Assembly (NCBI RefSeq): GCF_000190435.1
Contig: NC_015152.1
Span: 2,114,458-2,178,457, forward strand
DNA from: Sphaerochaeta globosa str. Buddy
Lineage (GTDB): Bacteria > Spirochaetota > Spirochaetia > Sphaerochaetales > Sphaerochaetaceae
Length of the DNA stretch: 64,000 bases
Reading direction: 5' to 3'
Part shown: positions 52,383 through 61,191 of the stretch, in pieces
Position numbering within the stretch: the stretch's first letter is position 1
Layout of the letters: each line of letters starts with the position of its first letter
Translations under genes and position numbers: made by a program
The notes under the pieces: model-generated
What the model saw: only the letters and a program-made list of their open reading frames with translations
Told to the model about the DNA's origin: nothing
The model's database searches: none

Positions 52383-54091
52383 CTGAGGGCCGCCTTATAA
52401 CGCTGGATGCGGGAGGCAAGCTCAAGCTCATCTTCTTCCCGCTTCCCCCCTTCCAGGGTAAAGAAGAGGTAGTATTTAATTTTGGGTTCCGTCCCGCTGG
52501 GGCGGACAACCAATTTGTCACCGCATTCGAATCGGATAATCAGCACATCGGAGGGAGGGAAGGCTGTCTGCTTTCCATCCAACAAATCCTGGATGGAGGA
52601 AATTTTGGCTCCTGCAAGCACATCGCCGAGGGACAACTTGCGCAGATTTGCCATAATGGCTGCCATTTTTTCCTTTCCACTGGCGCCTTCGTAGTCTTTG
52701 GAGAAGACTGCCTCGGTACTGTATCCCCACGTTGTATAAATTTGCTCTAGACGCTGTTGCAAGGTCAAACTCTTCGTCGCCCAATAGCTCATCATCTCTA
52801 CGCTTGCAAGGGCACTGCTGATAGCATCCTTGTCCCTGACCTGGGGAAGTGTCAAGAACCCATAGCTTTCCTCACAGCCAAAAAGGAAATATTCCGACTC
52901 CCCTTTTGGTCCTTCCAAATCAGCAATCTGCTCAGCAATATACTTGAATCCGGTGAGAACGTCCTTGCAACGGCCACCCTGACTCTCCACAATCCTGGCT
53001 ACCAGGTCGGTGGTAACCAGACTCTTGACCACCAAGGGTTTCTTAGCCAATTTCTTATGGCTGTCCGCTTCAATCAGGTAATCAACCAGCAAGGTAGCAA
53101 TCTGATTTCCTGTCAGCAGCTGATATTGCTTCTTTTCTGCATCGAGGGGAATGGCAATGCCTAGTCGGTCTGCATCGGGGTCCGTTCCCAGTACAATATC
53201 TGCTTTCTCTTTCTTGGCAAGAGCTATTGCCATTTGCATGGCTTTCGGATGCTCCGGATTGGGAAGCGGGACAGTGGGGAAATTCCCATCCGGCTCCTGT
53301 TGCTCTGGCACAACTATGCAACGGATTCCCACCTTGTGCAGCAAATGCTGAACGGGTATGTTGCCCGAGCCATGCAAGGGAGTGTAGACCACAGTGACAG
53401 GACTGTCCTGCACCAAGGCAGGGCGCCTAAGGCTCATGAGAGATGCATGGTAGTAAGCCTCATCCACCTTTTCAGGAACGGGAACCAGAAGACCCTTCGA
53501 ACGGGCACTCTGCTCAGTCATTTCCTTGATGTCCTCAGGTTTCACTGCATTCGCACGTTCGGCAATACTATAGTCATGGGGAGGTGTGACCTGCCCTCCA
53601 TCACGCCAATACACCTTGTAACCATTATACTGGGCGGGGTTGTGGCTGGCAGTGATGACAATGCCTGCGGTTGTCTGTAAGTAACGGACAGCAAAACTGA
53701 GCATCGGAACCGGATGCAAATTGGGATAGAGATAGACTGAAATTCCATTTGCCGCGAGGACCAAGGCTGCCTCATTGGCAAAAAGGTCGCTGTAACGACG
53801 GCTGTCATAGGCAATGACTACGGAGGGATTCTTGGAAGCGAGATTCAGATAGTCACTCAGGCCTTGGGTGACCTTGCGAACCATGAAGCTGTTCATGCGG
53901 TTGGTACCGCCGCCGATGACACCTCTCATTCCGGCCGTGCCGAAGGCAAGACTGGTATAGAAACGATCATACAAGGACTCCCAGTTCGATTGGGAAAGTT
54001 CAGCTTCGACTTCTTTGGAAAACACTTCCTGCCGCTCGGCTCTCAAATATGAGTCGGCCTTATTCCGTAAATCCTTCTCGTTGTATGCCAT
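52379..54091 (-). CDS. pgm: Phosphoglucomutase/phosphomannomutase
   Basis: 570 aa, alpha-D-phosphohexomutase family, long PgcA-like form. Seen: active serine TASHNPAQYNGYKVYW (about 136-151), metal loop GTDPDADRLGIA, substrate loop FGCEESYGFLT and phosphate loop RPSGTEPKIKYY near the C-terminus. ATG 54091 follows GGAGG by 9 nt; it overlaps the end of gph by 32 bp. Substrate preference (glucose, mannose, ribose or deoxyribose phosphate) not determined. Confidence 0.9.
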   Translation of the reverse strand: MAYNEKDLRNKADSYLRAERQEVFSKEVEAELSQSNWESLYDRFYTSLAFGTAGMRGVIGGGTNRMNSFMVRKVTQGLSDYLNLASKNPSVVIAYDSRRYSDLFANEAALVLAANGISVYLYPNLHPVPMLSFAVRYLQTTAGIVITASHNPAQYNGYKVYWRDGGQVTPPHDYSIAERANAVKPEDIKEMTEQSARSKGLLVPVPEKVDEAYYHASLMSLRRPALVQDSPVTVVYTPLHGSGNIPVQHLLHKVGIRCIVVPEQQEPDGNFPTVPLPNPEHPKAMQMAIALAKKEKADIVLGTDPDADRLGIAIPLDAEKKQYQLLTGNQIATLLVDYLIEADSHKKLAKKPLVVKSLVTTDLVARIVESQGGRCKDVLTGFKYIAEQIADLEGPKGESEYFLFGCEESYGFLTLPQVRDKDAISSALASVEMMSYWATKSLTLQQRLEQIYTTWGYSTEAVFSKDYEGASGKEKMAAIMANLRKLSLGDVLAGAKISSIQDLLDGKQTAFPPSDVLIIRFECGDKLVVRPSGTEPKIKYYLFFTLEGGKREEDELELASRIQRYKAALS

Positions 54092-54755
54092 AGATTGCGT
54101 CCTCCAATTCACCTACCGTATCGACAACCACAGACCCTTCCAGAGCCAGCAGTTCATCCTTTGGCCGAAAACCCCACGAAACAAGTATATGGGAACAGTG
54201 TGCATTATTTGCGGTTTGCCAATCAACTTCACTATCTCCAACATACAGCAAGTCTTCCGATGGAATACCTACTTTCCTGCAAAAATAGTCGATTCCCGAC
54301 CTGTCGGGCTTTCTGGGAAATCCTTCCTGCAATCCCCGAACCCATACAAACGAGTAGGTGGGAAAGAGAGAGGAAACAATGCGTTTGGTCAGCCCATCCT
54401 CTTTATTGGAAAAAATGCCTATGGGAATATTCTGCTTTGCAAGGCGTACAAGCAAGCTTTCTATTCCCTCATATGGATGACTATACACTGCATAGTGTTC
54501 ACGATAATAGAGAAGCATGGCTTGGTAGAGTTGATCGAACCGATTTTCGTCAACTTGGTGGCCAAACGAGGAGAGAACCCCTTTCAACGCATTGGAAAGC
54601 CCCCTGCCAACCACCTGTTTGGTGAGGGTTGCTGAAGGAGAAGGAAGATTTTCACCAGCAAGTGCATGTGCCAATGAGCGGCGTATATCCTCGATGGTGT
54701 TAACCAGCGTCCCGTCCAAATCGAAAAGGATCGCCTTGACAACCGGTTTCTGCAT
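54060..54755 (-). CDS. HAD-superfamily phosphatase (phosphoglycolate phosphatase-like)
   Basis: 231 aa. Motif I LFDLDGTLVNT (residues 10-20), motif II FSNKED, motif III KPDRSG, motif IV GDSEVDWQTA. Gph-type cap. Start ATG 54755 is set by a TTGACT-18-GATAAT promoter that ends 6 nt upstream; no ribosome site. First gene of the gph-pgm-hypothetical-comEC-rsmA operon. Substrate not certain. Confidence 0.85.
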   Translation of the reverse strand: MQKPVVKAILFDLDGTLVNTIEDIRRSLAHALAGENLPSPSATLTKQVVGRGLSNALKGVLSSFGHQVDENRFDQLYQAMLLYYREHYAVYSHPYEGIESLLVRLAKQNIPIGIFSNKEDGLTKRIVSSLFPTYSFVWVRGLQEGFPRKPDRSGIDYFCRKVGIPSEDLLYVGDSEVDWQTANNAHCSHILVSWGFRPKDELLALEGSVVVDTVGELEDAIYGIQREGFTE

Positions 54756-54791
54756 AGGGCCATTATCCGGTATGCACAGGGAGCAAGTCAA
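54756..54791 (-). promoter_or_regulatory. Putative leaderless promoter of the gph operon
   Basis: Minus strand TTGACT (54786-54791), 18-nt spacer, GATAAT (54762-54767), GGCCCT, ATG 54755. Both boxes are 5/6. The divergent rlmI -35 begins 8 bp further on. Confidence 0.7.
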
Positions 54792-54799
54792 CAAACGTT

Positions 54800-54834
54800 T
54801 TGACAAAACCATGGCCTTCGGCTACTGTGTAGCC
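54800..54834 (+). promoter_or_regulatory. Putative leaderless promoter of rlmI
   Basis: Perfect TTGACA (54800-54805), 17-nt spacer, TACTGT (54823-54828), GTAGCC, ATG 54835. No ribosome site. Confidence 0.65.
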
Positions 54835-56061
54835 ATGCAAATCATTACAATCAAGGATGGTAAGGAAAAGCAACTCCTTCGCCATCACCCTTGGGTCTTC
54901 AGTGGTGCTCTCTCTACCCCAACCACAGCGTTGGAAACCGGAATTGCCAGGGTGGAAACCCAGGAGGGCTCCTTTATTGCCTTTGGCTGGTACGACCAGG
55001 AAAGCCATATCCCGCTTCGACTGCTTAGTTGGGACGAAGCAAGAATCCCTGACATGGCATGGTGGAAACAAGCCATTACCGATAGTGTACGCAGACGAAG
55101 CACCTTTTTTCAGGATAAGGCAGGGGGTACAACCACCTTCCGCATTATTTTTTCTGAAGCCGACATGCTTCCCGGTGTGGTCGTCGATGTGTATGGCACG
55201 CTACTGAGGATCATCATCAGTGCCAGGGTTGCTTGGGACCATCGCGATGTGATTGTCTCCACCTTGGATAGTCTGCTTAAGCCTTCATTGATGCTGCTGA
55301 CAACCGACAGTGCGTTCTGCGGAGCAGAAAAGTTAAGTGAAACCATGCTCTATTATCAGGATGGACAGTATTTCAATCCCTCCAAGCGGCTGGATCCCAT
55401 CCGCTTCCGAGAGGATGGTCTGTACTATGAGGTAGTTCCGGGCAAGGGGCAAAAGAGTGGATTCTACTGCGACCAGCGGGAGAATCGCAAGGCCATCGAA
55501 GCCTATGCCAAGGATGCGGTAGTGCTGGATGGGTGTTCCTACACGGGGGCCTTCAGCCTTCATGCACTGAGAGCCGGAGCAAAGAGTGTTGACTTGTTTG
55601 ATTCCAGCGACCCTTCTCTTCGCCAAGCGTTGGTGCATGTGCATATCAACCAAGATATGAAAACCATCCCCCAGGACAGCCGCAGTAAAGTAACCACTAC
55701 AGTCTGTGACATCTTTGAACAGATGCGAGTCATTGAAAGCAACCACTACGACTTGATGATTCTCGACCCTCCCAAGTTGGCGCAGACCAAGGCGCAAGCT
55801 GAAGGGGCACAAAAGGCGTACAAGGATTTGAACCGTCTTGCCATGCAAAAAATCAAGAACGGCGGCATTATTGCCACCTTCAGTTGCAGTGCATCGATCA
55901 GTGCAGAACAGCTGCGGATGATTCTGGCTTGGAGTGCAAAGGATGCCAATGTTGAGATTCAGGTCCTGAAAGTCCTCGGCCAAGCCGAAGACCATCCAGT
56001 GCGCCTCTCGTTCCCTGAATCAGAATACCTATGCGGGTATATTTTGCGGGTTCTGCGCTAA
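54835..56061 (+). CDS. rlmI: 23S rRNA cytosine methyltransferase, RlmI-like
   Basis: 408 aa. N-terminal PUA-type RNA-binding domain (IITIKDGKEKQLLRHHPWVF) and SAM-dependent methyltransferase domain: VLDGCSYTGAFSLHALRAGA (motif I), MILDPPKLAQTK (DPPK) and a catalytic Cys region ATFSCSASISAEQL. RlmI methylates C1962 of 23S rRNA in E. coli. No ribosome site; start set by the promoter position and the conserved N-terminus. The stop overlaps the convergent YkgJ-like stop by four bases. Confidence 0.85.
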   Translation: MQIITIKDGKEKQLLRHHPWVFSGALSTPTTALETGIARVETQEGSFIAFGWYDQESHIPLRLLSWDEARIPDMAWWKQAITDSVRRRSTFFQDKAGGTTTFRIIFSEADMLPGVVVDVYGTLLRIIISARVAWDHRDVIVSTLDSLLKPSLMLLTTDSAFCGAEKLSETMLYYQDGQYFNPSKRLDPIRFREDGLYYEVVPGKGQKSGFYCDQRENRKAIEAYAKDAVVLDGCSYTGAFSLHALRAGAKSVDLFDSSDPSLRQALVHVHINQDMKTIPQDSRSKVTTTVCDIFEQMRVIESNHYDLMILDPPKLAQTKAQAEGAQKAYKDLNRLAMQKIKNGGIIATFSCSASISAEQLRMILAWSAKDANVEIQVLKVLGQAEDHPVRLSFPESEYLCGYILRVLR

Positions 56062-56696
56062 CTGGCCAACGGATTCGGCGTATCGTCGGGATTGGAATCG
56101 TCAAATTCAAGCATGCTTGCCAGAAATTGAAGCTGGTCGAGCATGCTTGATACTTTTTCCGGGAGGAATCCGACTTCCCCTTCTTGGTCATCAAGTGAAC
56201 GCAATGCATAGGAGTAGTCCTGCATGACGGGAACATCGGCTGTAAAGGCAATATGTTCTGGCATGGTTTTTTCCGCGTTGTATTTGCATCTCCGAAATAC
56301 TGCAGCACCATTTTTGTCCTGATTGGCACAAGCTCCGAACAAGCGGCAGATCAAAGGCCGTGCGGCATACACTGAGCAATGAAACGGGGAATCGAAGCGG
56401 TACAAGGGGCAGGGACCCTGTTGATTGCCCATATTCTGGCGCACGCTTTCAATCAGTGAGGCATCCTTCTTGATAAAGAGCAGATAGGCTGCAACCAAAC
56501 GTGCCTCGCTTGCAGTGATGTCAGGCATGAAATGCTCACAGCAGGTTCCACACCCCGGGCCGCAGGCTATGGCATACTCACTACAAAAGGCATTACTCTT
56601 TTGTTCGATATCTGTATATAGGGAAAACAAGTCGGTCATCGATTGACCGGCGTAGGTTCCGCCAAACGCGGAACAGAGTTGTGCGATGCTGTCCAT
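56058..56696 (-). CDS. YkgJ-family Cys-rich (zinc/iron-chelating) protein
   Basis: 212 aa. Cys cluster CGPGCGTCCEHF and later HCSVYAARPLICRLFGAC plus RRCKY, matching the CxxCxxCC / PxxCRxxG pattern of this family (UPF0153-like), thought to bind a metal or Fe-S cluster. ATG 56696 is selected since AGGAG lies upstream, though 12 nt away; ATG 56735 is the alternative. Function unknown. Confidence 0.72.
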   Translation of the reverse strand: MDSIAQLCSAFGGTYAGQSMTDLFSLYTDIEQKSNAFCSEYAIACGPGCGTCCEHFMPDITASEARLVAAYLLFIKKDASLIESVRQNMGNQQGPCPLYRFDSPFHCSVYAARPLICRLFGACANQDKNGAAVFRRCKYNAEKTMPEHIAFTADVPVMQDYSYALRSLDDQEGEVGFLPEKVSSMLDQLQFLASMLEFDDSNPDDTPNPLAS

Positions 56697-56751
56697 GATA
56701 AAAGTACTCTCCTGAGAACTTTGTGATGGTAGCATTACAAAATTGAGTGAA

Positions 56752-57777
56752 TCAATCGGGTAAGGACCGTTTCTTGCGCTTTTTTCTCCGATTCTCTTTT
56801 TCTGTCACCCGAGCTCCGAGCAAAGACCGTTGCACCAACCTTGCGTTGCGGCGGTCCGAGAGAGTCCAACCACCGATCAGAGCACTTACTCCGCAGAAGG
56901 TCAGGATGCCTATCCAAGCAAAGGGATTGTTCATGAAGGGTAGATTGACGTTCATCCCATAGAAACCCGTAACAAAGGTGGGGAACATCAAGCTGATGGA
57001 GATAATGGTCAGCCGCTTCATGATGACATTCATATTATTGCTGATGACCGAGGCAAAAGCATCCATGGTTCCCGTAAGAATTGAGGAATAGATATTCGCC
57101 ATCTCGATGGCCTGCTTGTTGTCGGTAATGACATCGTCCAAAAAGTCACGCTCCTCCTCCCCTGCCAATTTGAAATAGGGAGTTCGAAGCAGTCGTTCAA
57201 GAAGTGCCTCATTCGTAGTCAAGCTGGTGGAGAAGTACACCAAGGACTTTTGGATCTGCAGCAGCTGAATAAGCTCATAGTTCATGATACTTTTCTGAAG
57301 CTGTTCTTCAACCTGGCTCTTCTGACGGTTGATGTATTTGAGCAGGCGGATGTAGACCATCACAGCACGGCCGAGAATGCTGATCACAAAGCCTTCCATC
57401 GTCTGCACGGGATACTGGCGATATCGGTTCTTGGCAAAGTCCTCAAGCACAATACTGTCACTTTGGCAGATGGTGATGACGGTATCGCGGACCAGAACAA
57501 TGCCCAACGGAACAGCATACTGGTTGATTCCCTTGCAATCATCGGCCATGGCGGGCAGACGCACGATGAGGGCGATGTAATCATCCTCTTTCTCTATGCG
57601 CGCCTGTTCGTCCTGGTCCATGATATCTGCTAGCAATTCACTGGAAATCGAATACTGCTCCTCGAGCTGGGAGATGTCATCGCGGTTGATGTCTCGTGCA
57701 TCAACCCAAGTGTATGGAGCCTCCTGGATGATTTCTCCTGGATTTTGGCTCATCAGATTTTTTCTGATTGTGATCAT
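56752..57777 (-). CDS. corA: CorA-type magnesium/cobalt transporter
   Basis: 341 aa. Large N-terminal cytoplasmic funnel, then two C-terminal helices; the signature YGMNVNLPFMNNP (GMN selectivity filter) follows helix 1, and a basic tail (KENRRKKRKKRS) follows helix 2. CorA conducts Mg2+ into the cell. GGAGGAATT precedes ATG 57777. A structured leader of up to about 190 nt lies upstream. Confidence 0.93.
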   Translation of the reverse strand: MITIRKNLMSQNPGEIIQEAPYTWVDARDINRDDISQLEEQYSISSELLADIMDQDEQARIEKEDDYIALIVRLPAMADDCKGINQYAVPLGIVLVRDTVITICQSDSIVLEDFAKNRYRQYPVQTMEGFVISILGRAVMVYIRLLKYINRQKSQVEEQLQKSIMNYELIQLLQIQKSLVYFSTSLTTNEALLERLLRTPYFKLAGEEERDFLDDVITDNKQAIEMANIYSSILTGTMDAFASVISNNMNVIMKRLTIISISLMFPTFVTGFYGMNVNLPFMNNPFAWIGILTFCGVSALIGGWTLSDRRNARLVQRSLLGARVTEKENRRKKRKKRSLPD

Positions 57778-57779
57778 AA

Positions 57780-57980
57780 TTCCTCCGTGGATGATTGGGG
57801 CGTTCTCCCGATTCCACAGGGGATGGACCTGGTAGGTCTACATGCAATACCAGGAGGACGCCATAAGCGGGTTTCTAGGCAGGGGTGTTATACTGCCACC
57901 ATCGTCTAACGTAGACATCTGGCTCCTCCTTACATGAGATGGCCTGCCTAGCTGGCAAGCACCGATCTCAGTCTAACACA
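57780..57980 (-). promoter_or_regulatory. Structured leader of corA, candidate metal-responsive RNA
   Basis: Within about 200 nt before corA several helices can form: CTAGGCAGG (57875-57883) with CCTGCCTAG (57943-57951); AGGAGGA (57852-57858) with TCCTCCT (57924-57930); CCTGGTA (57828-57834) with TACCAGG (57848-57854); GTCTA (57904-57908) with TAGAC (57912-57916). Both strands of the first helix can instead fold locally (GGCAG/CTGCC at 57878-57897 and CUUGCC/GGCAGG around 57943-57958), giving mutually exclusive structures. It does not show the M-box core I know. No ORF of note. Confidence 0.5.
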
Positions 57981-58023
57981 GACAGAGAAGAAGAATAAAG
58001 GGGGCATGAAAGAAAAATCAACC

Positions 58024-58052
58024 TTTTCCAAATCAAACAAACAGCCTATACT
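58024..58052 (+). promoter_or_regulatory. Promoter of the HD-domain gene
   Basis: TTTTCC (58024-58029), 17-nt spacer, TATACT (58047-58052), followed by AAGGAGG and ATG 58072. The -35 is weak. Confidence 0.45.
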
Positions 58053-58071
58053 CGGTTCAAGGAGGAACGCT

Positions 58072-58623
58072 ATGGTCACGAGAGAAGAAGCCGAGGTTCT
58101 GCTGCGTAAGTATAATCCCAATGAGGCATTGATATATCATGCATTCTGCGTTGAGGAGACAATGATGCGCTTTGCCGTCGAGTATGGTCACGACCCACAC
58201 TACTGGGGCTTGGTAGGCTTACTGCACGACATCGATTGGGGGATGTTTCCCGCTGAGCACTGCAAAAAAGCTCCCGAGCTCTTGAAGGAAATCGATGTTG
58301 ACGACGCATTCGTGCGTGCAGTTTGCAGCCACGGATGGGGCCTGTGCAGCGATATTGAGCCAAAACTCTTCATGGAAAAAGTACTGTATACCATCGATGA
58401 GCTGACCGGCCTGATATATGCGACAGCCCTCATGAGACCGGAACACATGCAGGGCATGGGTGTAAAATCTGTCAAGAAGAAGTGGGCTTCCAAGGGATTC
58501 GCCGCGGGAGTAAACCGCGACTTGATCACCCAAGGAGCTCAAATGCTCGACATCCCACTACAGCACATCATCGATCTCACCATTGAGGCAATGGAAAAAG
58601 CCAGCACCAAAATAGGTCTTTAG
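58072..58623 (+). CDS. HD-domain phosphohydrolase
   Basis: 183 aa. Seen: YHAFCVEETMMRFA, WGLVGLLHDIDWGMFP (about 44-59, HD pair), VCSHGWG, and YTIDELTGLIYATALMRPE, a soluble HD domain like those in COG2316 proteins. ATG 58072 has AAGGAGG 6 nt upstream. Substrate unknown. Its stop overlaps the convergent gene by four bases and a hairpin with a T-run follows. Confidence 0.82.
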   Translation: MVTREEAEVLLRKYNPNEALIYHAFCVEETMMRFAVEYGHDPHYWGLVGLLHDIDWGMFPAEHCKKAPELLKEIDVDDAFVRAVCSHGWGLCSDIEPKLFMEKVLYTIDELTGLIYATALMRPEHMQGMGVKSVKKKWASKGFAAGVNRDLITQGAQMLDIPLQHIIDLTIEAMEKASTKIGL

Positions 58624-60104
58624 GCCAGCGGCATCTGCTCAATGCGGACGATGCCGCTTTTATTGAGCACCACCGTGTAGTGACTATAGTTGTCCAGATC
58701 TTCTTTCTTGGAATACTCGCGGATGACCAAGTGCATATGATAGACCCGTTCGCTACTGAGCTGGTCCAGTTCATCCGCGTTGGGATCCATCCTGAAAACT
58801 ACATCGTTGGGGTCGTCCATTTCCTTGAGGAAGTCATCGAGGCGTATGCGGGTAACAAGGGTGAAATTGTTCTCCCTTGGAAAGCTATCCCGCTCCAAAG
58901 CATGCTTGGTCAAAGGATGCATGGATAGATCGCGGATATAATGAATCACATCCTCTTTGGGGAGCATGTCCCTGAAGGGGTTGTTTTTATCCTTTCGGAT
59001 TTCCTTCACAACAGGAGGGAGATTTTCAACATCCTCAAAGGTGAGACGAATACGGCTCGAACAGATTTTTTTGTTCGTTTTGGGTGAGAGAAACGAGGAT
59101 ATCTCGTCAGCCATCATCCTAGGAAGGACAGCCTTGAAGAAAAGACGCAGCCATTCCTTGATTCTATCCTTGAAGACATATCCAATAATTACTATGAACG
59201 CCCACTGGAAGCTGTTGCGTATGAACGTTGTCTCGGCAAAAATGGTCGTCAATGTAGCGAATGCCATAGCAACACCAGCGGCCGTACCGGCTAGGATTTC
59301 TGAAACACGCTTGGGCCATCGGGAGACTTCAGGAACCAGATAGAGTGAGGATTGGGTCCACTTCTTCAGTATTGCCTTGCGGTACTGCACAGTTTCGGAA
59401 TTATTGCTTCCGCTTGGGTAATCATGTTCACTGCGATATTCCATTTCCTCACGAGAAAAGCTCAGCAACTCCGAAAGGATTTTCGGAATTTGCGGCTGCA
59501 AGGAACTACAAGCCATATACAGGTCGATCGCATGTTTCTCACAGAGCAGGCTGTTCGCTTCATCGGCCCAAAGAAAGGCAAGCAACAAACGATTGTCGGG
59601 ACTGAATTTTGCCTGAATGGCTTCCACAAGGTCGCGGATGGTCACACAAAGCTGGTTTGTATTGGCATGCCAGGCATTCAAGGTCATCTCAAGGTCGTTG
59701 ACCATGCCCAGCTTCACCATGTCCTTGCAATCCTGAAGGCACGCTTTGTTCTCATGCCGCACGGAGTTTACAATGGTTTGCAGTTCATGGATTACGTTGC
59801 GTTCGGGCACACTGGTCACATCCTTAACCAGATCATCGGTGTATCGCTTGAGGATGGTCAGAGGACTGAGGTTGTTGCGCATATCCAGCAGCTCTTCCAG
59901 CGTTATTTCCGGAGAAGAGTACCTTCCATGGCTTTGAAACTTGTGGAGCAGCCGTTCTTCTGAATACGTATTCTTGTTCACATACAACTGTGGTGGGGAA
60001 AACAGATAGTAGTGAATTTCGCGGTCATACCGTTTTGTCTCAGGAATCGGCAATATGAGTTTAGTTTCCAGGTGTCTGCTCGAGTGTTTACGAAGATCTA
60101 TCAA
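58620..60104 (-). CDS. Hypothetical membrane protein
   Basis: 494 aa. Large soluble N-terminal half (helical, ELLDMRNNLSPLTILKRYTDD), two membrane helices near 277-315 (ILAGTAAGVAMAFATLTTIF and WAFIVIIGYVF) and a charged cytoplasmic C-terminal half ending VVLNKSGIVRIEQM. No family recognised. TTG 60104 is chosen because GGGAGG lies 5 nt upstream; the longer frame would overlap pyrC by 118 bp. A good promoter sits just before it. Confidence 0.7.
   Translation of the reverse strand: MIDLRKHSSRHLETKLILPIPETKRYDREIHYYLFSPPQLYVNKNTYSEERLLHKFQSHGRYSSPEITLEELLDMRNNLSPLTILKRYTDDLVKDVTSVPERNVIHELQTIVNSVRHENKACLQDCKDMVKLGMVNDLEMTLNAWHANTNQLCVTIRDLVEAIQAKFSPDNRLLLAFLWADEANSLLCEKHAIDLYMACSSLQPQIPKILSELLSFSREEMEYRSEHDYPSGSNNSETVQYRKAILKKWTQSSLYLVPEVSRWPKRVSEILAGTAAGVAMAFATLTTIFAETTFIRNSFQWAFIVIIGYVFKDRIKEWLRLFFKAVLPRMMADEISSFLSPKTNKKICSSRIRLTFEDVENLPPVVKEIRKDKNNPFRDMLPKEDVIHYIRDLSMHPLTKHALERDSFPRENNFTLVTRIRLDDFLKEMDDPNDVVFRMDPNADELDQLSSERVYHMHLVIREYSKKEDLDNYSHYTVVLNKSGIVRIEQMPLA
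58627..58661 (+). terminator. Terminator of the HD gene, inside the convergent gene
   Basis: AGCGGCAT (58627-58634), 16-base loop, ATGCCGCT (58651-58658), then TTTA. It begins 4 nt after the HD stop codon and lies within the last codons of the opposite gene. Confidence 0.6.
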
Positions 60105-60124
60105 GTCGCCCTCCCGACTGCAGT

Positions 60125-60153
60125 AGTATACAGGAGCGAATGCGCTAACGCAA
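60125..60153 (-). promoter_or_regulatory. Promoter of the hypothetical membrane protein gene
   Basis: Minus strand TTGCGT (60148-60153), 17-nt spacer, TATACT (60125-60130), overlapping the end of pyrC. Start near 60118, then GGGAGG and TTG 60104. Confidence 0.6.
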
Positions 60154-61191
60154 TCGTAACTTGCTAAAGCTGTCGTATGGATAGGCGAGGGAAGCTGCAA
60201 GAGACAGATCTGAAAGCTGGTCGTAGGAGGGGATGGAAATTTCCCGTTCTTCCAGACGGGCAACCTGAAGGATCCTCCCTCCCAGCAGCTGTGTCAGCAA
60301 AGCAGGTGAAGCTCCGTGCTCGATGAGCTGTTTCACCAACAGAAGCAAACCGCTGAAGCCGGGAATGCCGCAGGCTCCCGCTTCCTTGTCTACCAGGGTA
60401 TGGGGTGCATGATCAGTTTCAATCCAGTCCACCCTCCCCTGAAGCAAGGCGGCAAAAAGGGAACTCCTCTGCGTTTCACTGCGTAGCGGAGGATTCATTT
60501 TTGCATACAGTGAACGATCTTTTGCATCCTCTGTTGTGAGAAGAGCGTGATGAGGGGTCACTGCACAGCTGATTCGTCGATGATTGCGCTTTGCCTCCTC
60601 GATACCACGGAGAGCCTCAATGCTGCTGAGATGGCAGATATGCAAATGGCCTTTGAAGCCTGCCTCTTCAGAGAATTGAATCTGGTCGAATACCGAGGCA
60701 ACCTCGGCCTCAACAGGTCTGGCAAGGCTGTGGCTGGAGAAATCATGAGCATCTTCCAAATCAGATTTGAGCAACGACTCCTTTTCGCAGTGAACGGCGA
60801 CCATTCCCTCGTACCCTACCTTTGCCAGGGTTTGGTACACCGTACGCTGCATCGCCTCATCAACAAGGCCCATATTCCCGGTCGAATGCCCGGCAAAAAG
60901 TTTCAAACCGATTACTGAGGGAAACAGCGTTTTTGCAAGAGAGGCAACTTCTTCTACCTGCTTCAAGTCGGAGGTCACTCCGGCCCAAAGGTGGTAGCGG
61001 ACATCCTGGCTGGCATGGGCGGCATCTTTTAGGCGCTTACGGATCGCCGCCTCGGTTGTAAGGGGTGGATTGGTATTCGGCATATCGAACAGCTCATCTA
61101 TTTTGCACCGAAAGGCAACCTCCATCCCATGTCCCAAGGTTTCTTTCTCTGCCTGATCCCAGTCCCTGAGGTGTACGTGTGGGTCAATCAT
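60145..61191 (-). CDS. pyrC: Dihydroorotase
   Basis: 348 aa; closes carbamoyl aspartate to dihydroorotate. Seen: MIDPHVHLRDW (metal HxH), LFDMPNTNPPLTT, LKLFAGHSTG, VHCE, HICHLSSIEAL, and ETDHAPHT, the metal ligands of PyrC; an Lys in GLKLFAG is the likely carbamylated residue. ATG 61191 overlaps the pyrDK stop by 8 bp; ribosome site weak. Confidence 0.88.
   Translation of the reverse strand: MIDPHVHLRDWDQAEKETLGHGMEVAFRCKIDELFDMPNTNPPLTTEAAIRKRLKDAAHASQDVRYHLWAGVTSDLKQVEEVASLAKTLFPSVIGLKLFAGHSTGNMGLVDEAMQRTVYQTLAKVGYEGMVAVHCEKESLLKSDLEDAHDFSSHSLARPVEAEVASVFDQIQFSEEAGFKGHLHICHLSSIEALRGIEEAKRNHRRISCAVTPHHALLTTEDAKDRSLYAKMNPPLRSETQRSSLFAALLQGRVDWIETDHAPHTLVDKEAGACGIPGFSGLLLLVKQLIEHGASPALLTQLLGGRILQVARLEEREISIPSYDQLSDLSLAASLAYPYDSFSKLRLR

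Noticed and set aside
56109-56150. Repeated AGCATGCTTG in the YkgJ-like gene
   Set aside because: Short palindromes encoding ordinary residues in-frame; likely chance, no T-run.
57780-57980. M-box (ykoK) magnesium riboswitch
   Set aside because: Expected by context, but the conserved GUUAGGUGAGGCUCCU-like and GACGCCAAUGGGUCA-like segments are not present; reported only as an unclassified structured leader.
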